Notes under the pieces: generated by a model
Seen by the model: the letters and a program-made list of their open reading frames with translations, nothing else
Database searches by the model: none
Told to the model about the DNA's origin: nothing
NCBI RefSeq assembly: GCF_900109775.1
Contig: NZ_FOAX01000005.1
Location: 1 to 64,000, forward strand
Direction: 5' to 3'
Source of the DNA: Pseudoxanthomonas sp. GM95
GTDB lineage: Bacteria; Pseudomonadota; Gammaproteobacteria; Xanthomonadales; Xanthomonadaceae
Length of the DNA stretch: 64,000 nt
Position numbers and translations under genes: made by a program
Shown here: positions 1 through 6,429 of the stretch, one piece after another
Layout: every line of letters begins with the position of its first letter
Position numbering within the stretch: the stretch's first letter is position 1

Positions 1-222
1 CGGGTCACCGGCTTCACCAATACCGAGGAAGCCGGCGTCGGCCTCACCGAGGTAGTGCCCTTCCTTGTCGAGGACGAACTCAAGGCCAAGGGCGGCGTCT
101 ACTCGCAGGGCCCGGACTGGGGTTCGTATGTGGTCACCGATGGCCTGCTGATTACCGGCCAGAACCCGGCCTCCTCGGCCGAAGCAGCCGCCGTGCTGAT
201 CAAGCAGCTCGCCCGGGCGTGA
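1..222 (+). CDS. DJ-1/PfpI-type glutamine amidotransferase-like protein, C-terminal part
   Basis: This is the last 73 codons of a gene that begins before the window. The reading frame is open from base 1. The residues (RVTGFTNTEEAGVGL, then PFLVEDELKAKGG, then a late LLITGQNPASS) match the C-terminal part of class I glutamine amidotransferase-like proteins of the DJ-1/PfpI/Hsp31 type, which act as chaperones, glyoxalases or amidases. The nucleophile Cys would lie upstream, so activity cannot be judged. Its stop overlaps the GTG start of the next gene, suggesting translational coupling. Confidence 0.75.
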   Translation, partial: RVTGFTNTEEAGVGLTEVVPFLVEDELKAKGGVYSQGPDWGSYVVTDGLLITGQNPASSAEAAAVLIKQLARA

Positions 223-521
223 GTGCCTACGTGGTGATGGTCCGCGAACGCGTGACCGATCCGGATGCGATGGAAACGTATGCCCGAATCGCGCCACGGG
301 CACGCGTCGGGCACGACATCACGCCGCTGGCGCGTTACGGCGCCCTGGACGTGCTCGAAGGCCCGCCGATGGACGGCGTGCTGATCCATCGCTTCCCCAC
401 CATCGAACAGGCGCGGGACTGGTACCACAGCTCCGCCTATCAAACCGCAAAAGTGCACCGCGAACGCGGTGCCGACTATCGCGTCTTCATCGTCGAAGGC
501 GTCAAGGAAACCGAACAATGA
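219..521 (+). CDS. DUF1330 family protein
   Basis: This small 100-residue protein has the ferredoxin-like alpha/beta dimeric fold of the DUF1330 family: YVVMVRERVTDPDAMETYARIAP at the start and HRFPTIEQARDWYHSSAYQ in the middle are typical. The family has no established reaction. The GTG start overlaps the stop of the DJ-1/PfpI gene by four bases (GTGA), so the two are probably co-translated. A start further upstream is not available without entering the neighbouring gene. Confidence 0.75.
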   Translation: MSAYVVMVRERVTDPDAMETYARIAPRARVGHDITPLARYGALDVLEGPPMDGVLIHRFPTIEQARDWYHSSAYQTAKVHRERGADYRVFIVEGVKETEQ

Positions 522-676
522 CTGCACGACTCGATCAACTCAAAGCTGCCGGCGAACACCTCGTGCACATCCCGCTTTGCAGCAACGCGCACCGTCAACG
601 GCACAACCCGAACCACTGGAACCCGTCGCGCACTTCATCCGCTGGCATAACCGCCCAAGCTTCTTTGCAAGACTGA
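518..676 (+). pseudogene. Short ORF after DUF1330, possible remnant of a carboxymuconolactone-decarboxylase-like gene
   Basis: An ATG overlaps the DUF1330 stop (ATGA) and opens a 52-codon frame. Only its first dozen residues (MTARLDQLKAAGE) resemble the usual N-terminus of carboxymuconolactone decarboxylase/AhpD-like proteins. The rest is rich in His, Asn, Arg and Ser and looks like no domain. I read it as a truncated remnant or a chance frame. About 250 bases without a recognisable gene follow, up to the GntR gene. Confidence 0.2.
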
Positions 677-924
677 CAAAGAGCGTGAACGGCCACGAGT
701 AAGGTTTCAGCAGCCAATCTCGGCAAATTGCACAAACAATCCGAGCACGCGCATCGCAAGGCCGCGTCTGGTCTTGCAAGGGTATTGAGGAATCGTGTCG
801 CAAGCGCGCAAATATGCGCTCAGTGCCACTGCAATTAATCAGGAACTAATCAGCGAGCGATCGTCTATAACCGCCCGCACTGCGCCAACCACCCGCTGCG
901 CGCACCTTCGAAAAGGAGCTCGCG

Positions 925-1554
925 ATGTGGCAGAAGAAGCAGTCAAAACGTGGCTTGCTCTACCAGCAGATCCGCAACGCCGTCCTCTTCGGGCGCTTTG
1001 CACCCGGAGAGCGGATCGATCCGACCACGCTGGCCGATGAGTTCAAGGTCAGTGGCACCCCGGTGCGCTTTGCCATGTACCAGCTGGTCGGCCGTGGGCT
1101 GCTCGAAGACCACGGCCGCAACGGATTCCAGGTGCCGCTACCGAGCGAGATCGCGCTGTATCACCTCCAGGACTGGATGGAGCGGCTGTTGTTGATGGCC
1201 TGCGAGATCGGCCCGGTGGCGATCGAAGCGGCAACGCCAGCGGTCGAACCAGAGCCGGGCCTGGATCTCACCAGGCGCACCTGGCGGTTGTTCGACGTGA
1301 TCGTGCATGCAGCCGGACAGCGACTGCTGACCGAGTCGGCCAGGAACACCAGCGATCGACTTGCGCCGATCCGGCACGCGATGCGGGGCATGATCGCCGA
1401 CGAGCATGCCGAGCTCGAATCGCTTGAGCGGCTGTGGCAGGAGCAGGACATCGCATCGCTTGGCCAGGCGCTGCAGCAATACCATCTGCGCCGCAAGCAG
1501 CTGGTGCCGCGCGTGGTGGCGCAACTCAGCGATCGCCGCCACGGCCGCATCTGA
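925..1554 (+). CDS. GntR-family transcriptional regulator beside the lasso peptide genes
   Basis: The 209-residue protein starts with a winged helix-turn-helix of the GntR family at about residues 8-72 (YQQIRNAVLFGRFAPGERID, then LADEFKVSGTPVRFAMYQL and GLLEDHGRNGF). The C-terminal part is mostly helical and resembles a reduced FCD-type effector domain, but without a clear set of metal-binding histidines. A strong Shine-Dalgarno (AAAGGAG) precedes the ATG. It lies 193 bases upstream of the lasso precursor on the same strand, so it is the likely local regulator. Its effector is unknown; the inverted repeat at 1672-1687 is a candidate operator. Confidence 0.8.
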   Translation: MWQKKQSKRGLLYQQIRNAVLFGRFAPGERIDPTTLADEFKVSGTPVRFAMYQLVGRGLLEDHGRNGFQVPLPSEIALYHLQDWMERLLLMACEIGPVAIEAATPAVEPEPGLDLTRRTWRLFDVIVHAAGQRLLTESARNTSDRLAPIRHAMRGMIADEHAELESLERLWQEQDIASLGQALQQYHLRRKQLVPRVVAQLSDRRHGRI

Positions 1555-1671
1555 CCGGGGCCGGCAGTCCTCCGAGGATGCGCCAGAACACGCCAGGATT
1601 TGCCCGTGCAATCAGCGCTGGGCAAGGCCGCAGGCCCAGTGCCCGAGCACCGCAAAGACCATAAGAAAATG

Positions 1672-1687
1672 ATTTGATAATCCAAAT
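1672..1687 (+). promoter_or_regulatory. Inverted repeat over a -10-like element upstream of the lasso precursor
   Basis: ATTTG-N6-CAAAT forms a perfect short dyad, and the spacer side contains GATAAT, a good -10-like hexamer. It sits 61 bases upstream of the lasso precursor start in an AT-rich patch within otherwise GC-rich DNA. I see no convincing -35 hexamer. It could be the operator of the upstream GntR protein at the precursor promoter; this is inference from position and symmetry only. Confidence 0.35.
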
Positions 1688-1747
1688 TTTGCGCTCCTAC
1701 GGTGTCCTGGTCATGGGTGGTCCATGACATGACCGAAGGAGTCGAAG

Positions 1748-1885
1748 ATGGAAACCAACGAGAACATCCGCAACGAGAGCGAGCACCTGATCGTGCTCGG
1801 CGTGGCCAGCGTGGCCACCAAGGGCGTCGGCCTGAGGAACGAGCCGATAGGGGGTCAGCCCACCCCGGGCATCTCCGAGGAGTGA
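1748..1885 (+). CDS. Lasso peptide precursor, xanthomonin-like (predicted 7-residue ring)
   Basis: The 45-residue precursor has a strong ribosome site (GAAGGAG, 7 bases before ATG). Leader residues 1-25 end in Thr-Lys, with the usual Thr at -2 and a L-x3-G-x5-T recognition pattern (L14, G18, T24); the YxxP part is absent. The predicted core is GVGLRNEPIGGQPTPGISEE (residues 26-45). Gly1 and Glu7 can close a 7-residue macrolactam, and positions 8 and 9 are Pro and Ile, so no 8- or 9-residue ring is possible. From memory, xanthomonins have this ring size, a similar IGG loop and a PG-ISEE type tail that is trimmed. Too short for most gene callers. Confidence 0.92.
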   Translation: METNENIRNESEHLIVLGVASVATKGVGLRNEPIGGQPTPGISEE

Positions 1886-1892
1886 CCCCACC

Positions 1893-1920
1893 GGAGGCGC
1901 GCCCGAGCGCGCGCCTCCTT
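1893..1920 (+). terminator. Strong hairpin between lasso precursor and B gene (partial terminator or mRNA stabiliser)
   Basis: Ten perfect GC-rich base pairs (GGAGGCGCGC with GCGCGCCTCC) enclose a six-base loop and are followed by only three T residues. The hairpin starts 7 bases after the precursor stop and ends 24 bases before the B start. In RiPP operons such a structure commonly lets precursor mRNA accumulate over that of the enzymes; here that role is inferred. Confidence 0.7.
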
Positions 1921-1943
1921 TGCCCGGGACCAAGGACACCTCC

Positions 1944-2606
1944 ATGCGGCTCAACGAGGATGTTTCGTTCTGCGAGCTCGATGGCCAGCTGTTCTTCATG
2001 GACATCGAACGCGATCGCTACTTCAAGCTCTCGCAAACACTTGAGCTCGAATTCCGCCATTACCTGCGCTTCCCGCATGCGCCCAACGCCGACCTCGATG
2101 CGCTGTGCCGCCGTGGCCTGTTGGTAGCCGACGACCAGCCACGCACCGGACCACCGCCCGGCCAAGTCCAAGTCGCCGAACGCAGCGCACTCGAACTCGA
2201 GCCGCCACCGTGCAGAGGGAGCCTGCCACCCAGGCAGGTCGTTCTGGCCGTGCTGCTCTCGCACTGGCAGCTATCCATGTGGAGCCTCAAGCGCACGCTC
2301 CTGTCACTGGCCGCATACCGCTCGCGCAGGACCGCGCGGCGCCTGGGCGAACCTTCCGAACAGCGCCTGCTCGCCGCGGCGCAGACCTTCCGGCGCATCC
2401 GTCCCAGCGTCCCACTGCCAACACGCTGCCTGGTCGACTCCATCGCGATGGTCCGGTTCCTTGCCGACCAGGGCCTGTACGCGGACCTGGTCATGGGCGT
2501 GGCCTGCGATCCGTTCTCGGCCCATGCCTGGGTCCAGCAGCAGGAGCTGGTGCTCAACGAATCGCTGGGCACGGTGCTGGCCCACGTGCCGATCAGGGTG
2601 GTGTGA
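1944..2606 (+). CDS. Lasso peptide B protein: fused leader-binding (RRE/PqqD-like) and transglutaminase-like leader protease
   Basis: With the ATG at 1944 the protein has 220 residues. Residues 1 to about 75 form the PqqD-like recognition element (RLNEDVSFCELDGQLFFMDI, then YFKLSQTLELEF) that binds the leader. The C-terminal half is the transglutaminase-like cysteine protease that removes it: Cys162 (TRCLVDS) and His194 (AHAWV) are visible, followed by LVLNES where an acidic partner is expected. The domains are split (B1, B2) in many clusters but fused here. An in-frame TTG at 1920 lies inside the hairpin and is unlikely. The stop overlaps the C gene start (TGATG). Confidence 0.88.
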   Translation: MRLNEDVSFCELDGQLFFMDIERDRYFKLSQTLELEFRHYLRFPHAPNADLDALCRRGLLVADDQPRTGPPPGQVQVAERSALELEPPPCRGSLPPRQVVLAVLLSHWQLSMWSLKRTLLSLAAYRSRRTARRLGEPSEQRLLAAAQTFRRIRPSVPLPTRCLVDSIAMVRFLADQGLYADLVMGVACDPFSAHAWVQQQELVLNESLGTVLAHVPIRVV

Positions 2607-4348
2607 TGCCCCACCCTTACCTTGCAGTGACCGCCGCGCTGATCGGGCAGCAGAGCGAGCGCGGCAACCGGATCGCCGACCGGCTTGCGGCGCGGCGCAT
2701 GGTGGCGCGCACCTGCGTAGGCTCGCTGGTGCTGTTCTGCCACCAACAGGCGCCGATCCTGGAGGTTCCCGGCGGCGGCGTGTTGCTCGGTGAGCTCTAC
2801 GACCGGCGCGGCCAGCGCGTCACCGACCTGTCCCCGCTGCACGCCATCCCGACCCAGCCAAAGCGCCGCGCGCACCTGCTCGCCCACTACTGGGGTGAGT
2901 ACCTGCTGTTCCAGCCCGTGGACGAAGGCAGCAATGCGTTCTGCGTCCTGCGCGATCCTTCCGGCGCGCTGGAGTGCGCCTACCTGCTGCAGGGGCAGCG
3001 CGGCTTTGTGACCTCCGATCTTGCGATCGCAACCAGCCTGGACCTGCATGCGGGCCGGATCGACTGGGACTACATCCAGCATGCGCTGCGCTACCCGCAC
3101 CTGAAAATCGCACGCACTGGCCTGCGCGAGGTCACCGAGCTGCTGCCAGGTTGCCTGCTGACCGTGGACGGCAACCACGCCCGGACCTCCATGGCCTGGT
3201 CGCCCTGGCAATGGGTCGAACCGGGCCAGCGTTTGCGCGATGCCAACGAGGCTGCACGCCTGGTCGGTGAGGCCACGCGCACCGTGGTCCAGGCGATGGC
3301 GCGTACCGATGGCCATGTGCTGCTGGAGCTCTCCGGTGGTCTGGATTCTTCGATCGTCGGCGCCTGCCTGGCGCAAACCGGCGCCAGGCTGTCCTGCTTC
3401 ACCGCCGTGACCCCGGTGCCCGGCGCCGACGAGCGCCGGTACGCCGTCCAGGTCGCGCGCGTCATGGGCTGCAGGCTGCTGGAGTCCACGCTGGACTATC
3501 AGCAGGCAAGCACCGCATTCGTACTGCCCAGGCACTCGCTGCGCCCGGCGGCCTGGGCACTGAGCCGCGCGGTGGGCGTGGCCGTCGACCGGGCTGCCGC
3601 CAGCCAACAGGCCGGCAGCCTGTTCTCCGGTGGCGGTGGAGATACGGTATTCGGCTATCTCAGCTCTGCGGCTCCCGCGGCCGACGCCTTCCGCCAGGCC
3701 GGCCTGGCCCAGGGACTGCGCGCCATCTCCGACTTGAGTGCGCTGCATGGATGCACCTGGGCCAGAGCCGCGCGGCTGACCGTGCGCAATCTGCTTCGTC
3801 CCCCAAAGCCCGCCTGCAGCCCAAACCTGGCGCTGCTGCCGGCGCAGGACACCACCGAGTCTTTGGAGTCCCACCCCTGGCACCACGCACCCGCCGGAAA
3901 CCTGGCCGGCGACCGGGAGCGGATCTTCGACCTGGCCAGTACCCAGCTGTTCCGCGATGCCACGCTGCGCGCCAGTGGGCGCAGGATCCGGATGCCGCTG
4001 CTCGCCCAGCCGGTGATGGAAGCCTGCCTGCGCATTCCCAGCTGGATGTGGATCGACCGTGGCCGCAACCGCGCCGTGGCCCGCGATGCATTCGCCGGCG
4101 TGCTTCCGCCAGAGGTGCTGCACCGACGCAGCAAAGGCAGCTTCATGAACTACAGCTACGCGGTGTACCGCAGGAACACCGACGAGATCTCGCACTTCCT
4201 GCTCGAGGGCCGCCTGACCGAGCGTGGCCTGCTGGACCGTCAGGCGCTCAGGCAGGTGCTCGCGCAGACACCGCAGGCCGGCGACCAGGCGTTCATGCGC
4301 GTGTTCGACTTCTGCATGATCGAGAACTGGATTCGCAACCATGGCTAG
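2606..4348 (+). CDS. Lasso peptide macrolactam synthetase (C protein, asparagine synthetase B-like)
   Basis: This 580-residue enzyme is homologous to asparagine synthetase B. The ATP pyrophosphatase loop SGGLDSS is at residues 243-249, and the N-terminal Ntn-like domain has no nucleophile Cys after the start. The family adenylates the Glu/Asp side chain at the ring position so that the freed core N-terminus attacks it. Here the substrate would be Glu7 of the core. The start ATG overlaps the B stop. An upstream in-frame ATG at 2105 is inside B and rejected. The gene ends tail-to-tail with the isopeptidase gene (4-base overlap). Confidence 0.92.
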   Translation: MPHPYLAVTAALIGQQSERGNRIADRLAARRMVARTCVGSLVLFCHQQAPILEVPGGGVLLGELYDRRGQRVTDLSPLHAIPTQPKRRAHLLAHYWGEYLLFQPVDEGSNAFCVLRDPSGALECAYLLQGQRGFVTSDLAIATSLDLHAGRIDWDYIQHALRYPHLKIARTGLREVTELLPGCLLTVDGNHARTSMAWSPWQWVEPGQRLRDANEAARLVGEATRTVVQAMARTDGHVLLELSGGLDSSIVGACLAQTGARLSCFTAVTPVPGADERRYAVQVARVMGCRLLESTLDYQQASTAFVLPRHSLRPAAWALSRAVGVAVDRAAASQQAGSLFSGGGGDTVFGYLSSAAPAADAFRQAGLAQGLRAISDLSALHGCTWARAARLTVRNLLRPPKPACSPNLALLPAQDTTESLESHPWHHAPAGNLAGDRERIFDLASTQLFRDATLRASGRRIRMPLLAQPVMEACLRIPSWMWIDRGRNRAVARDAFAGVLPPEVLHRRSKGSFMNYSYAVYRRNTDEISHFLLEGRLTERGLLDRQALRQVLAQTPQAGDQAFMRVFDFCMIENWIRNHG

Positions 4349-6429
4349 GGCCCGGCCATGGCCGTGCGCGCGGGCGCAGGTTCGCCCAGGTGCAGGCGCA
4401 TCTTGCGCCAGCCGGCGTACTGCGCGTCCTTGCCAGGATCAGGATCCTCCACGCCCTGCAGCCAGAACCGGAACCAGTCCAGGTTGCGCTGATACACCGC
4501 CAGCTTGTGCCTGGGCTGGAACTTCTGGTGCGGCTCGTTGGGGAAGGCGTAGAGCTCGGCCCTGCCCTGCTCCAGCAGCGGAATCGCATAGTCGAGCGCG
4601 TAGAGATATTCCTGCTCGGGCATCTGGAACAGGACCGGGATCTGGATCTGGTCGATCGCGTACTGCGGCGACAGCTGCCGCCAGCGCTCGGGCGTGGCCT
4701 GTGGGGACTCCAGGCCCCACAGCTCCTTGAGGCCATCGCGGAACTCGGCCCCCTTCATCGAGCCGAACAGGTAATAGGTCGAGGTCACCGAGGGTGAACT
4801 GACCGAAGCGGCCGTGAGCAACTTGCTGCGCATGGCCGTCCACATCGTCACCTCGCTGCCAAAGCTCAAGCCGCCCATGCCGACCCGACCCGCATCGATC
4901 TGCCCGTCAGCCGAGAGCAGCTTGACCACGCTGTCCACCGCCGACAGGGCCTCGTCATAGCGCTCCACCGGCTCGATCCGGTACGGCTGGCTGTTGATGC
5001 ACAGCGCGGCGATCCCGTGCGCGGCAAGGCTCGCAAACGGCCACTCGTCCCCGACCCCACCGCGCACAAAGCCGGTACACAGGTAGTAGCTGACGAACAG
5101 CGGCGCAGGCGCGCCACCGATCGGCGTGGCCGGGTAGTACTGCCCGGTGAACACCCGCCCGGCAGCATCGCGCCAGCGCAGTAATCGAACCGCCGAACCG
5201 GACATGGCCTGGGCAAGCGCGGCGTTGGGTTCATACAGCACCCTGGCAGCGCCGGTCTCCAGGTCGATCGCCTCAAGCCGCGGCGGCTGGTTGGCCGATG
5301 CGCTGACGCACACCAGCACCGCCTGGGCGATCCCGCACTTGCTCGCCCCGTCGCGGCCGCCATTGAGCAGGCCGGGCGCGTGCGCGACCTCGAACACCAC
5401 ATCGGTGCGCACGTCCCAGCGGAAGATCGATTGCGATCGCCCGGCATCAGGATCGGACACGGTGAACACCACCTCGTCGTGCCCAGGTCGCCACTGCACG
5501 AGCGAGATCTGCTTATCGGTGCACAGCGGATCGGCACAGACACGCTCGCGCTCTCCACGCCCTTGCAGCAACGCCGACAGGCGCACCGAAGGCGCAAGCT
5601 GCAGTCCGTGCTTCTCGCCGAACCGGGTCAGGATCGCCGCGCGCCCATCCATGTCCCGCGAGACCTTCCAGGCCTCGGTGAACGCCTTGTCTGGATCGGC
5701 ATCATCGCGCTCCGGGACCACCACGCCGGCAGCCAGCGAATGGACCTTGCCGCTGGCCAGGTCCATCGCCTTCCACACATCCGGGACATCGGCCAGCAGC
5801 GAGGCGCGATCGAACCAGACCTTGCCGTAGCGCTGCGTCGCCAACCGCCCGTCGACATTGCCCGAGCGCACCAGGCCCTGCCCCAGCGGGACTGAAGGAT
5901 CGATGCGAACGCCCCGTTCGCTCTCTGCCTGCTCGGCATCCAGCACCGCCTGGCGGTCCGGCCCGACGCTGTAGCGCAAGGTCCGGCCACCATCGACCAG
6001 CGCGAACGCCCGCACATCGCTCGCGTCATGGGTCAACGCCACGGCCCCGGCACCGCGGGTCGATGCCCGCCACACATCCACCCGCCCATCGACCAGCGCC
6101 CGGTAGTAGATCCACTGTCCGTCCGGCGACCAGGACACGCTGGCCGGCAGGGGCGTGCCGGCCGTCCCGCGCAGCACCGTGCCGCCGTCGGCTACCCGCC
6201 GCGGTGCACCGCCATCCAGGCCCTGCACATACCAGCTGGCATCGAAGGTGTTGCGCTCGATCGAGGCCTGCTCGATCCGGAACGCCACCTGGCGTCCGTC
6301 CGGCGAGATCACCGGCGCACTGAAATCGGCCACCTCCAACAGCTCGCGCGGCTCCACCGCCCGGGCCTGGCTTACCCAGCCAGACCCAAGCACCCACAGC
6401 AAAAAAAGCCAGGGACGCATGGCGCTCAC
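4345..6429 (-). CDS. Lasso peptide isopeptidase (S9 prolyl-oligopeptidase family), secreted
   Basis: A signal peptide (MRPWLFLLWVLG...SQARA) leads into a beta-propeller and a C-terminal alpha/beta-hydrolase domain. Counting from the GTG at 6429, the nucleophile is Ser522 in GLSFG and the His is His634 in NEPHQKF; the acid position reads PEQEY, so Glu may replace the usual Asp. Family members open the isopeptide bond of their cognate lasso peptide in the periplasm. GTG at 6429 overlaps the receptor stop (GTGA); an ATG at 6420 gives a better signal peptide and may be the true start. The pairing with a TonB receptor suggests uptake and recycling of the peptide. Confidence 0.88.
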   Translation of the reverse strand: MSAMRPWLFLLWVLGSGWVSQARAVEPRELLEVADFSAPVISPDGRQVAFRIEQASIERNTFDASWYVQGLDGGAPRRVADGGTVLRGTAGTPLPASVSWSPDGQWIYYRALVDGRVDVWRASTRGAGAVALTHDASDVRAFALVDGGRTLRYSVGPDRQAVLDAEQAESERGVRIDPSVPLGQGLVRSGNVDGRLATQRYGKVWFDRASLLADVPDVWKAMDLASGKVHSLAAGVVVPERDDADPDKAFTEAWKVSRDMDGRAAILTRFGEKHGLQLAPSVRLSALLQGRGERERVCADPLCTDKQISLVQWRPGHDEVVFTVSDPDAGRSQSIFRWDVRTDVVFEVAHAPGLLNGGRDGASKCGIAQAVLVCVSASANQPPRLEAIDLETGAARVLYEPNAALAQAMSGSAVRLLRWRDAAGRVFTGQYYPATPIGGAPAPLFVSYYLCTGFVRGGVGDEWPFASLAAHGIAALCINSQPYRIEPVERYDEALSAVDSVVKLLSADGQIDAGRVGMGGLSFGSEVTMWTAMRSKLLTAASVSSPSVTSTYYLFGSMKGAEFRDGLKELWGLESPQATPERWRQLSPQYAIDQIQIPVLFQMPEQEYLYALDYAIPLLEQGRAELYAFPNEPHQKFQPRHKLAVYQRNLDWFRFWLQGVEDPDPGKDAQYAGWRKMRLHLGEPAPARTAMAGP

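Noticed and set aside
2105-2605. Long in-frame extension upstream of the lasso C protein
   Set aside because: It lies inside the B gene in another frame and has no asparagine-synthetase similarity; the ATG at 2606 overlapping the B stop fits the family length.
3751-4797. 348-codon plus-strand frame spanning the end of the C gene and the isopeptidase
   Set aside because: Pro/Arg/Ala-rich translation without domain features; it is a shadow of two well-supported genes in high-GC DNA.
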